This document shows, in pieces, positions 45,194 to 54,447 of a stretch of DNA of 64,000 nt (position 1 is its first letter; the number at the start of each line of letters is the position of its first letter). The position numbers and the translations under genes are program-made. Under the pieces are notes generated by a model. The model worked only from the letters and a program-made list of their open reading frames with translations, searched no databases and had not been told where the DNA came from. The stretch comes from Giardia muris (Eukaryota; Fornicata; Diplomonadida; Hexamitidae). The stretch spans positions 1,232,711 through 1,296,710 of the forward strand of contig CM016927.1 in the NCBI GenBank assembly GCA_006247105.1, given 5' to 3'.

Positions 45194-47212
45194 ATGGTGA
45201 AGGGGGGAGGGAAGGCTCGAGCCGCTCCCGCTCCAGCTGCCTGCAGTCCTGCCATAACGAACTGCGGAACGGACAAGTGCCTGAAGTTCGGGAGCACGCA
45301 GGTCTGCACGGAGTGCGATGCGGGGAACGTCCCCATCAATGGAAACTGCGCGTCAAAAGACGATTCCTCCGTGACCGCGGCGGGGTGCACGAAGGCGGAC
45401 GGCTCTGCCCTCGATGACACCTCCCAGACGTGCGGGAAGTGCGGAAACGCCTTCGTCCTCTTCCAGGGGGGCTGCTACGCCAAAGACCCCGCAACCTCCC
45501 TCATCTGTGCCACCACCTCTACAGATGCCGGGAAATGTGGCACGTGCAAGGACGGGCTGATTCCAAACACAGCTGCGTCTGCGACGACCGACGCCTGCGA
45601 CCTCTGCGACTCGACCTGCAAGACGTGCAGCGAGAAAGAAAGTGAGACGAAGTGCGAAACTTGCTATGAGGGGTACTACTTCGATAGCAATACCAAGACT
45701 TGTACGGCCTGTCCAACCAACTGTGCGACCTGCACGAACGCCAACACCTGTCAGACTTGCAAGGCCGGATATCTCCTCGGAACCGGGAAGTGCGACGCCT
45801 GCGCTTCGGGCTACCTCCCAGATGCGAACAACGCCAACTGCTTCTCCTGCTCGGTCGAGAACTGCGTCCAGGCGAGTGCTGCCAACACCTGCTCCAAGTG
45901 CGGGCCCGCCTTCTTCCTTTCGGGGTCGGGCACCTCGGCAACTTGTGGGACTTGCCCCACTGGGTGCGATCAGTGCGACACCGACACGAATCATCAAAAC
46001 TGTGATACCGACAAGTGCTCTGAAGGGTTCTTCTATACTGCTAACAGCGATACGACCAAGAACTACGGAACCTGCACGAAGTGCACCGTTGAGAACTGCA
46101 AAACCTGCTCATCTACAGCCTGCACCGCCTGCAAGGAGGGCTTCGGCCTCGTTGGAGACACCGCTAAGACCTGCACCGCCTGCAGCATCAAGAACTGCGG
46201 GATCTGTAACGACGACGTGACCAAGTGCACGGGCTGCAAGGCGGGATTCGGGCCTGTCAAGAACGGCTCCGCCATCACGGCCTGCAACCAGTGCTCGACG
46301 GGATGCGAGAGCTGCCTCAACCTCGGCCTCGGGCTCGTCTGCGACGTGTGTTCGAACAGCAGCCAGGTCCCGGTCGACGACGAGTGCGTCGACGTGAACG
46401 CCAAGGTGTGCACAAAGGACCCCTCCTCCGGCTCCTGCGCCTCCTGCCTCAATGGATACATGTTCTACCACGGGGCCTGCCTCTCCCCCTACAAGGCGAG
46501 CTCGATGGGGATCTGCTCCAAGGACAACCAGTTCCTCGTCGGGGAGGCCCTCGTCTGCAAGGAGTGCAAGGCCGGGTTCGTCCCGATTGATGGGACCTGC
46601 ACCCCGATCGGGGACATTAACAAGGGAACGACGAGAGCAGCCGGGGACAACGTCTGCATGAAGGCGGACGGGACTCCCATCGATGCGAAGGCCACGAAGT
46701 GCGAGGCGTGCAAGGACACGAACAGCAACTACTTCTTCAATGGAGGCTGCTATCCCACAACCCTCACCTCCGGGACCTCGGTCGGGAGCAAGCTGTGCCA
46801 GACGGCCGATGCCGATGGGAAGTGTTCTCAGGCTGCCCAGAACACCCCCTTCCCTTTCGACACGAACACGGGGGCCTTCACCCTCTGTCCGGCCGGGTGC
46901 GGGACGTGCACCTCGAACAACCACGCCCTCACCTGCACTGGCTGCTCCATCGGATACTACAACTCGGCCTCTGGGGGCACCTTCAACTGCACGGCCTGCC
47001 CTTCAGGATGCACGGTCTGCACGAAGGACGCCTGCACGACCTGCTGGAATGGAAACAGCCCCGACACCAATGGGAAGTGTCCCTCTCCCCCCTCCTCCAG
47101 CTCCTCGGGGCTCTCGGGGGGTGCCATTGCGGGGATCGTCATCGCCGTCCTGCTGGTGCTGGGAGGTCTCGGGGGCTTCCTCGGTTGGTGGTTCGGATGC
47201 AGGGGGAAGTGA
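45194..47212 (+). CDS. VSP cassette U5 (first of an identical pair)
   Basis: 672 aa from an ATG 4 bp after the U4 stop. Type d 5' end (KARAAPAPAACSPAITNC). It has many CXXC pairs, including ETKCETCYEGYYF and KTCSEKES, a middle shared with U11 (GFGPVKNGSAITACNQC), and a complete membrane tail. The Ala-rich start is too short and polar for a signal peptide. Confidence 0.88.
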   Translation: MVKGGGKARAAPAPAACSPAITNCGTDKCLKFGSTQVCTECDAGNVPINGNCASKDDSSVTAAGCTKADGSALDDTSQTCGKCGNAFVLFQGGCYAKDPATSLICATTSTDAGKCGTCKDGLIPNTAASATTDACDLCDSTCKTCSEKESETKCETCYEGYYFDSNTKTCTACPTNCATCTNANTCQTCKAGYLLGTGKCDACASGYLPDANNANCFSCSVENCVQASAANTCSKCGPAFFLSGSGTSATCGTCPTGCDQCDTDTNHQNCDTDKCSEGFFYTANSDTTKNYGTCTKCTVENCKTCSSTACTACKEGFGLVGDTAKTCTACSIKNCGICNDDVTKCTGCKAGFGPVKNGSAITACNQCSTGCESCLNLGLGLVCDVCSNSSQVPVDDECVDVNAKVCTKDPSSGSCASCLNGYMFYHGACLSPYKASSMGICSKDNQFLVGEALVCKECKAGFVPIDGTCTPIGDINKGTTRAAGDNVCMKADGTPIDAKATKCEACKDTNSNYFFNGGCYPTTLTSGTSVGSKLCQTADADGKCSQAAQNTPFPFDTNTGAFTLCPAGCGTCTSNNHALTCTGCSIGYYNSASGGTFNCTACPSGCTVCTKDACTTCWNGNSPDTNGKCPSPPSSSSSGLSGGAIAGIVIAVLLVLGGLGGFLGWWFGCRGK

Positions 47213-47216
47213 GTGA

Positions 47217-49235
47217 ATGGTGAAGGGGGGAGGGAAGGCTCGAGCCGCTCCCGCTCCAGCTGCCTGCAGTCCTGCCATAACGAACTGCGGAACGGACAAG
47301 TGCCTGAAGTTCGGGAGCACGCAGGTCTGCACGGAGTGCGATGCGGGGAACGTCCCCATCAATGGAAACTGCGCGTCAAAAGACGATTCCTCCGTGACCG
47401 CGGCGGGGTGCACGAAGGCGGACGGCTCTGCCCTCGATGACACCTCCCAGACGTGCGGGAAGTGCGGAAACGCCTTCGTCCTCTTCCAGGGGGGCTGCTA
47501 CGCCAAAGACCCCGCAACCTCCCTCATCTGTGCCACCACCTCTACAGATGCCGGGAAATGTGGCACGTGCAAGGACGGGCTGATTCCAAACACAGCTGCG
47601 TCTGCGACGACCGACGCCTGCGACCTCTGCGACTCGACCTGCAAGACGTGCAGCGAGAAAGAAAGTGAGACGAAGTGCGAAACTTGCTATGAGGGGTACT
47701 ACTTCGATAGCAATACCAAGACTTGTACGGCCTGTCCAACCAACTGTGCGACCTGCACGAACGCCAACACCTGTCAGACTTGCAAGGCCGGATATCTCCT
47801 CGGAACCGGGAAGTGCGACGCCTGCGCTTCGGGCTACCTCCCAGATGCGAACAACGCCAACTGCTTCTCCTGCTCGGTCGAGAACTGCGTCCAGGCGAGT
47901 GCTGCCAACACCTGCTCCAAGTGCGGGCCCGCCTTCTTCCTTTCGGGGTCGGGCACCTCGGCAACTTGTGGGACTTGCCCCACTGGGTGCGATCAGTGCG
48001 ACACCGACACGAATCATCAAAACTGTGATACCGACAAGTGCTCTGAAGGGTTCTTCTATACTGCTAACAGCGATACGACCAAGAACTACGGAACCTGCAC
48101 GAAGTGCACCGTTGAGAACTGCAAAACCTGCTCATCTACAGCCTGCACCGCCTGCAAGGAGGGCTTCGGCCTCGTTGGAGACACCGCTAAGACCTGCACC
48201 GCCTGCAGCATCAAGAACTGCGGGATCTGTAACGACGACGTGACCAAGTGCACGGGCTGCAAGGCGGGATTCGGGCCTGTCAAGAACGGCTCCGCCATCA
48301 CGGCCTGCAACCAGTGCTCGACGGGATGCGAGAGCTGCCTCAACCTCGGCCTCGGGCTCGTCTGCGACGTGTGTTCGAACAGCAGCCAGGTCCCGGTCGA
48401 CGACGAGTGCGTCGACGTGAACGCCAAGGTGTGCACAAAGGACCCCTCCTCCGGCTCCTGCGCCTCCTGCCTCAATGGATACATGTTCTACCACGGGGCC
48501 TGCCTCTCCCCCTACAAGGCGAGCTCGATGGGGATCTGCTCCAAGGACAACCAGTTCCTCGTCGGGGAGGCCCTCGTCTGCAAGGAGTGCAAGGCCGGGT
48601 TCGTCCCGATTGATGGGACCTGCACCCCGATCGGGGACATTAACAAGGGAACGACGAGAGCAGCCGGGGACAACGTCTGCATGAAGGCGGACGGGACTCC
48701 CATCGATGCGAAGGCCACGAAGTGCGAGGCGTGCAAGGACACGAACAGCAACTACTTCTTCAATGGAGGCTGCTATCCCACAACCCTCACCTCCGGGACC
48801 TCGGTCGGGAGCAAGCTGTGCCAGACGGCCGATGCCGATGGGAAGTGTTCTCAGGCTGCCCAGAACACCCCCTTCCCTTTCGACACGAACACGGGGGCCT
48901 TCACCCTCTGTCCGGCCGGGTGCGGGACGTGCACCTCGAACAACCACGCCCTCACCTGCACTGGCTGCTCCATCGGATACTACAACTCGGCCTCTGGGGG
49001 CACCTTCAACTGCACGGCCTGCCCTTCAGGATGCACGGTCTGCACGAAGGACGCCTGCACGACCTGCTGGAATGGAAACAGCCCCGACACCAATGGGAAG
49101 TGTCCCTCTCCCCCCTCCTCCAGCTCCTCGGGGCTCTCGGGGGGTGCCATTGCGGGGATCGTCATCGCCGTCCTGCTGGTGCTGGGAGGTCTCGGGGGCT
49201 TCCTCGGTTGGTGGTTCGGATGCAGGGGGAAGTGA
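47217..49235 (+). CDS. VSP cassette U6 (identical to U5)
   Basis: 672 aa, the same as U5 residue for residue, with an ATG 4 bp after the U5 stop. It indicates a very recent unequal crossover or an assembly duplication. Confidence 0.88.
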   Translation: MVKGGGKARAAPAPAACSPAITNCGTDKCLKFGSTQVCTECDAGNVPINGNCASKDDSSVTAAGCTKADGSALDDTSQTCGKCGNAFVLFQGGCYAKDPATSLICATTSTDAGKCGTCKDGLIPNTAASATTDACDLCDSTCKTCSEKESETKCETCYEGYYFDSNTKTCTACPTNCATCTNANTCQTCKAGYLLGTGKCDACASGYLPDANNANCFSCSVENCVQASAANTCSKCGPAFFLSGSGTSATCGTCPTGCDQCDTDTNHQNCDTDKCSEGFFYTANSDTTKNYGTCTKCTVENCKTCSSTACTACKEGFGLVGDTAKTCTACSIKNCGICNDDVTKCTGCKAGFGPVKNGSAITACNQCSTGCESCLNLGLGLVCDVCSNSSQVPVDDECVDVNAKVCTKDPSSGSCASCLNGYMFYHGACLSPYKASSMGICSKDNQFLVGEALVCKECKAGFVPIDGTCTPIGDINKGTTRAAGDNVCMKADGTPIDAKATKCEACKDTNSNYFFNGGCYPTTLTSGTSVGSKLCQTADADGKCSQAAQNTPFPFDTNTGAFTLCPAGCGTCTSNNHALTCTGCSIGYYNSASGGTFNCTACPSGCTVCTKDACTTCWNGNSPDTNGKCPSPPSSSSSGLSGGAIAGIVIAVLLVLGGLGGFLGWWFGCRGK

Positions 49236-49246
49236 GTGAATGGTGA

Positions 49247-51001
49247 AGGGGGGAGGTGAAGGCTCGAGCCACGGGAGAGTGCGAGGCAAACTCAAAGTTC
49301 ACCATCCCGGGGGTTGAGGGAGAGTTCTGCAAGAAGTGCGATGCCACGACTAACACTGACTCCGCCCCTGTCAACGGGCTCTGTGACACTGCTGCGGCCA
49401 CTACGATTGGAAATGGTGCTACTTGTGGTAGTGGTGTCTGTACAGGATGTGGAACGGGGAACTACTTCCTGTTCAACGGGGGTTGTTATGACCAGACACA
49501 GGGGGTTGGGAGTAAGCTGTGCTCCGCCCTCCAGGATGCAAAGAACGGAACCTGCAAGACGGCTCCAACTACCGATGCCATCACCTTCATCAAGGACAGC
49601 AACCTCTACCTCTGTAGCGATGCGACAAACGGGGAACCGGGCTGCAGCACCTGCACCTATGCGACACCAACTCCACCTACTCCCGGCTCTCGTGCTGGAG
49701 AAGTCCTCACCTGCAACTCGTGCCTCGAGGGCTTCTACCCCAACACCACCACCACTTCCGACCCCGTCAACTGCACGGCCTGCACCGTCCAGAACTGCAA
49801 GACGTGCTCCTCCTCCGCCTGCTCAGAGTGCAAGTCTGGCTACTTCCTCGACACGACCGACAAATCATGCAAGGCCTGCTCCTCGGGCTGCAAGACGTGC
49901 ACGAGTACCTCCTCCTGTTCAGCCTGCCTCCCCGGCTTCGGCCTTGTTGGAGAGACTGACAAGACCTGCAAGGCCTGTACCGTCCAGAACTGCAAGACGT
50001 GCGACAAGGACGAGAAGACCTGCAAGGTCTGCCTCCCCTCCTTCGGCCCGACCTACAGCTCCTCCCTTGCCATCACGTCCTGCGACTCCTGTCCCAAGAA
50101 CTGCACCTCCTGCACCAACCTCGGTCCGGGGCTCGTCTGCACCGAGTGTCCGACTGATCAGGTCCCGATCGACGGGACGTGCGTGGATAAGAACGACAAG
50201 GTCTGCACCGACTCTTCCGGCACCTGCACGTCCTGCCTCAATGGATACGTCCCCTACCTCGAGGGATGCTACTCGACCTTCAAGGCCGCCGAGCTGGGCG
50301 TCTGTGCGAAGGAGAAGCAGTTCCTGGTCGGGAACACGACGGTCTGCTCCGAGTGCAAGCCGGGCTTCGTCCCGATCAACGGAGAATGCCTTCTGGTCGC
50401 CTCGACGAACGTGACGAGGGCGACCCAGATCTGCCAGAAGGAGGACGGAAGCGCCCTCGATGCGTCCTCCACGAGGTGCGGGAAGTGCCAGGACGTGACC
50501 GGGTCCTCGACCACTAACTTCTTCCTCCTCAACGGGGGCTGCTACAACGCCTCCACGGAGGTCGGGAAGAGCGCCTGCACCACGGCCTCTGGTGGGGTCT
50601 GCAAGACTGTCAATGCCACCTCGGGCCTCTACCTCAATGGGACCGTCCTCACCTCCTGCTCCTCGAAGGTCCCGGGGTGCGGGGCCTGCACCTCCTCGAG
50701 CGGTGCCGTCACCTGCACGTCCTGCGGCTTCGGGTACTACAACGCCAACACCAATGCTTCTGCCACCCCCGACTGCAAGGCGTGCTCGATCTACCACTCG
50801 GGCTGCACGGGATGCAACACGACGGCCTGCACGACCTGCTGGGACGGGTCGTCCTTCAATGGGACCTGCCCCCCTCCCCCCTCCTCCAGCTCCTCGGGGC
50901 TCTCGGGGGGTGCCATTGCGGGGATCGTCATCGCCGTCCTGCTGGTCCTGGGAGGTCTCGGGGGCTTCCTCGGTTGGTGGTTCGGATGCAGGGGGAAGTG
51001 A
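49247..51001 (+). CDS. VSP cassette U7, GTG only
   Basis: 584 codons after an in-frame TGA at 49244; first possible start GTG at 49256 (VKARATGECEANSKF). Type b 5' end on a G6 spacer. A central PSFGPTYSSSLAITSCDSC module is shared with U8 and U12, and the pre-membrane region (CSIYHSGCTGC) is unique to it. Complete tail. Confidence 0.85.
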   Translation, partial: RGEVKARATGECEANSKFTIPGVEGEFCKKCDATTNTDSAPVNGLCDTAAATTIGNGATCGSGVCTGCGTGNYFLFNGGCYDQTQGVGSKLCSALQDAKNGTCKTAPTTDAITFIKDSNLYLCSDATNGEPGCSTCTYATPTPPTPGSRAGEVLTCNSCLEGFYPNTTTTSDPVNCTACTVQNCKTCSSSACSECKSGYFLDTTDKSCKACSSGCKTCTSTSSCSACLPGFGLVGETDKTCKACTVQNCKTCDKDEKTCKVCLPSFGPTYSSSLAITSCDSCPKNCTSCTNLGPGLVCTECPTDQVPIDGTCVDKNDKVCTDSSGTCTSCLNGYVPYLEGCYSTFKAAELGVCAKEKQFLVGNTTVCSECKPGFVPINGECLLVASTNVTRATQICQKEDGSALDASSTRCGKCQDVTGSSTTNFFLLNGGCYNASTEVGKSACTTASGGVCKTVNATSGLYLNGTVLTSCSSKVPGCGACTSSSGAVTCTSCGFGYYNANTNASATPDCKACSIYHSGCTGCNTTACTTCWDGSSFNGTCPPPPSSSSSGLSGGAIAGIVIAVLLVLGGLGGFLGWWFGCRGK

Positions 51002-51012
51002 GTGAATGGTGA

Positions 51013-52575
51013 AGGGGGGAGGTGAAGGCTCGAGCCACGGGAGAGTGCGAGGCAAACTCAAAGTTCACCATCCCGGGGGTTGAGGGAGAGTTCTGCAAGA
51101 AGTGCAGTGACACGAACCAGGCCCCGATCGATGGGGTGTGTGGGACTCCAGGCAGTGACTGTACTCAGAAGTCGACTGCCGATGGCACGTGTGAGTCGTG
51201 TGGGACGGGTGACTACTTCCTCTTCTATGGTGGGTGCTACAAGACGGACACCTCTCCCGGGAACAAGCTCTGCAAGACGGCCACCGGGGGGAAGTGCACA
51301 GCTGCCCCGGACAAGGACGCGGTCACCTTCGTCATGAGTGACATCCTCTACCTCTGCAGTGACAGCACGAACGGGAAGGCGAACTGCGAGACCTGCACAT
51401 ACGACTCGACCTTCAAGTGCACCTCCTGTGCCAAGGACTACCTCCCCAAGACCGACGGGAGCTGCGAGACATGCAGTGACACCTCCAAGTGCTCCAACTG
51501 TGCCCAGGTGAGTGCTGCCGACACCTGCTCCGCCTGCAGCCCCGGCTTCGGCCTTGCCGACAAGACCTGCAAGGCCTGCACCATCCAGAACTGCAAGACG
51601 TGCGACAAGGACGAGAAGATCTGCAAGGTCTGCCTCCCCTCCTTCGGCCCGACCTACAGCTCCTCCCTTGCCATCACGTCCTGCGACTCCTGTCCCAAGA
51701 ACTGCACCTCCTGCACCAACCTCGGTCCGGGGCTCGTCTGCACCGAGTGTCCGACTGGTCAGGTCCCGATCGACGGGACGTGCGTGGATAAGAACGACAA
51801 GGTCTGCACCGACTCTTCCGGCACCTGCACGTCCTGCCTCAATGGATACGTCCCCTACCTCGAGGGATGCTACTCGACCTTCAAGGCCGCCGAGCTGGGC
51901 GTCTGTGCGAAGGAGAAGCAGTTCCTGGTCGGGAACACGACGGTCTGCTCCGAGTGCAAGCCGGGCTTCGTCCCGATCAACGGAGAATGCCTTCTGGTCG
52001 CCTCGACGAACGTGACGAGGGCGACCCAGATCTGCCAGAAGGAGGACGGAAGCGCCCCCGACGCGTCCTCCACGAGGTGCGGGAAGTGCCAGGACGTGAC
52101 CGGGACCCCGGCTACTCAGTTCTTCCTCCTCAACGGGGGCTGCTACAACGCCTCCACGGAGGTCGGGAAGAGCGCCTGCACCTCGGCCTCTAATGGAGTC
52201 TGCACAGCTGTCAATCCCGCCTCGGGCCTCTACCTCAATGGGACCGTCCTCGCCTCCTGCGCCCCCGGGTGCGCCACCTGCACGAGTGGGACGGACTGCA
52301 CCAAGTGCCTCTCAGTGGGGTACTACAACACTACTGCTGTGACCAGCCCCTCCGACTGCACGGCCTGTCCCAGTGGGTGCACCTCCTGTCCAGGTGGGAA
52401 GTGCGACCTCTGCTGGGACGGCTCCACTCCCACCAACGATGTCTGCCCCCCTCCCCCCTCCAGTTCTTCCAGGCTCTCGGGGGGTGCCATTGCGGGGATC
52501 GTCATTGCCGTCCTTCTGGTCCTGGGAGGTCTCGGGGGCTTCCTCGGTTGGTGGTTCGGATGCAGGGGGAAGTGA
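51013..52575 (+). CDS. VSP cassette U8, GTG only
   Basis: 520 codons; GTG at 51022. The 5' end and spacer are as U7. Its YKTDTSPGNKLCKTATGGKC region is shared with U12 and its GTPGSDCTQKS with U11. Complete tail with the SSRLSGG variant. Confidence 0.85.
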   Translation, partial: RGEVKARATGECEANSKFTIPGVEGEFCKKCSDTNQAPIDGVCGTPGSDCTQKSTADGTCESCGTGDYFLFYGGCYKTDTSPGNKLCKTATGGKCTAAPDKDAVTFVMSDILYLCSDSTNGKANCETCTYDSTFKCTSCAKDYLPKTDGSCETCSDTSKCSNCAQVSAADTCSACSPGFGLADKTCKACTIQNCKTCDKDEKICKVCLPSFGPTYSSSLAITSCDSCPKNCTSCTNLGPGLVCTECPTGQVPIDGTCVDKNDKVCTDSSGTCTSCLNGYVPYLEGCYSTFKAAELGVCAKEKQFLVGNTTVCSECKPGFVPINGECLLVASTNVTRATQICQKEDGSAPDASSTRCGKCQDVTGTPATQFFLLNGGCYNASTEVGKSACTSASNGVCTAVNPASGLYLNGTVLASCAPGCATCTSGTDCTKCLSVGYYNTTAVTSPSDCTACPSGCTSCPGGKCDLCWDGSTPTNDVCPPPPSSSSRLSGGAIAGIVIAVLLVLGGLGGFLGWWFGCRGK

Positions 52576-52599
52576 GTGAATGGTGAAGGGGAAGGATGA

Positions 52600-54447
52600 G
52601 ACGGGGGTGGTTCGACCTTCACCATCCCGGGGGTTGAGGGGAAGGTCTGCAAGGAGTGCAGTGACACGAGTCAGGCCTCGATCGACGGGACGTGCAAGGC
52701 CCCAACAGCCGATGATTGTACGAAGGACACAACCACTGGTGTCTGCACGGCATGCACAGGGACCTACTTCCTCTTCTACGGGGGATGCTACAACCAGGCC
52801 AGTGGAGGCGAGGGCGCTGCTCTCTGCTCGGCGGCATCGAACGGGCAGTGCTCAAAGAGGGCTGATACTGCGACGGGCATCTTCGTGAAGGGGAGCGACT
52901 CCAACCCCTCAGGCCTCTACACCTGTGATGATAAGACGAACGGGGTTCCCAACTGCAAGACCTGCACCTCCCCCGCCGCCGACAAGCCGACCTGCACGGA
53001 GTGCGCCTCCGGATTCGGGCCTGTCGTGGAGAGCCTCGATGCACCAACGATCACCTCCTGCGTCAACTGCTCATCGAACGAGAACTGCAAGAGCTGCATG
53101 CAGATCGGGACCAGCTTCGTGTGTCTCGAGTGCAATGCTGACACTCACGTCCCCGTCAACGGGAAGTGCGTCCTCAAGGACAGTGCCTCCTCCTGCACCC
53201 CTGCCTCCAGCGCCGGGAAGTGCACGGCCTGCAAGGAGGGGAGCCTCTTCTTCCACGACGGCTGCTTCAGCCCCGAGAGCCTCAAGAGCCTCGGGATCTG
53301 CCTCGAGTCCTTCTCCGTCCCGGGCTGGTCCGAGGTCCTCTGCGGTAAGTGCGGGAAGGGGCTCGCCCCCGTCGATGGGAGGTGTCTGAAGGTGGAAGGG
53401 GGGGCCGATTCGACCAGCTCATGCACGACGAGCCAAGATGGAACTCAGGTCGGGGTCTGCAACTCCTGTGGGTCCTCGAGCACCCACTTCCTCTTCAACG
53501 GGGGGTGCTATGCCCAGTCAAAGGGGGTCGGGAACAAGCTGTGCACGGCAATGACGACTCGGACGGCAGACGGGACCTGCTCGACCCCGACCTCCATCGC
53601 CTTCCTCAAGGACACCAAGCTCTACCTCTGCGGGGACGCGACGAACGGGAAGGCGAACTGCGACACCTGCACCTACTCCGGGTCCTTCTCCTGCACGTCC
53701 TGCCTCAACGGATGCATGCTCTCCAACTCCTCCTGCCTCTCCTCCTTCGATGCGGACAAGACGGGCCTCTGTGCCAACAGCAACCAGCTTCTCGTCGGGG
53801 AGGCCCTGGTGTGCAAGGAGTGCAAGAAGGGAAGTGTTCCGATCGACGGGACGTGCCTCGAGGTCAGCTCGACCATCTCGAGGACGGCCACCAACGACGT
53901 CTGCAAGAAGGCCGACGGGAAGACTCCTGTCGACGGGACCGCCACGAGGTGCGAGAACTGTTCGACTGTTGGGAGCGTCAGCTACTTCCTCTTCGAGGGG
54001 GGCTGCTACCCCACGACCACGGGCTCCGTCGGGAGCAAGCTGTGCTCATCGGCCTCCAATGGTCAGTGCACAACAAAGGCCACCAACTCCCCCTTCCCTC
54101 TCAATACGACCTCAGGCGCCTTCACGGCCTGTCCGAAGGAGTGCGGGGCCTGCACCTCCTCGACCGCCTGCACGTCCTGCGGTCTCGGGTACTACAACAC
54201 GACCTCCGTCACCTCCTCCTCTGACTGCAAGGCCTGCCCCAGTGGCTGCACGACGTGCTCCGCCTCGGCCTGCATCACGTGCTGGGACGGGAGTGCCCCG
54301 ACCGACGGGAAGTGCAGTGCCGTCCCCTCCTCCAGCTCCTCGGGGCTCTCGGGGGGTGCCATTGCGGGGATCGTCATTGCCGTCCTTCTGGTCCTGGGGG
54401 GCCTCGGGGGCTTCCTCGGTTGGTGGTTCGGATGCAGGGGGAAGTGA
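52600..54447 (+). CDS. VSP cassette U9, no start codon
   Basis: 615 codons after a TGA at 52597. Type c 5' end: the ATG at 52580 lies in a different frame from the cysteine-rich reading (FTIPGVEGKVCKECSDTSQ). The middle is U2-like with U9/U10 alleles (VNCSSNENCKSC). The pre-membrane part is FTACPKECGACTSSTAC. Complete tail. Confidence 0.84.
   Translation, partial: DGGGSTFTIPGVEGKVCKECSDTSQASIDGTCKAPTADDCTKDTTTGVCTACTGTYFLFYGGCYNQASGGEGAALCSAASNGQCSKRADTATGIFVKGSDSNPSGLYTCDDKTNGVPNCKTCTSPAADKPTCTECASGFGPVVESLDAPTITSCVNCSSNENCKSCMQIGTSFVCLECNADTHVPVNGKCVLKDSASSCTPASSAGKCTACKEGSLFFHDGCFSPESLKSLGICLESFSVPGWSEVLCGKCGKGLAPVDGRCLKVEGGADSTSSCTTSQDGTQVGVCNSCGSSSTHFLFNGGCYAQSKGVGNKLCTAMTTRTADGTCSTPTSIAFLKDTKLYLCGDATNGKANCDTCTYSGSFSCTSCLNGCMLSNSSCLSSFDADKTGLCANSNQLLVGEALVCKECKKGSVPIDGTCLEVSSTISRTATNDVCKKADGKTPVDGTATRCENCSTVGSVSYFLFEGGCYPTTTGSVGSKLCSSASNGQCTTKATNSPFPLNTTSGAFTACPKECGACTSSTACTSCGLGYYNTTSVTSSSDCKACPSGCTTCSASACITCWDGSAPTDGKCSAVPSSSSSGLSGGAIAGIVIAVLLVLGGLGGFLGWWFGCRGK

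Larger units (their letters stand above)
45190..49235 (+). repeat. Perfect-looking 2,023-bp tandem duplication (U5 and U6)
   Basis: 45190-47212 and 47213-49235 give identical proteins in the VSP frame and identical shadow frames; I saw no base difference. The period includes the junction spacer with its G6 run. Confidence 0.9.
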
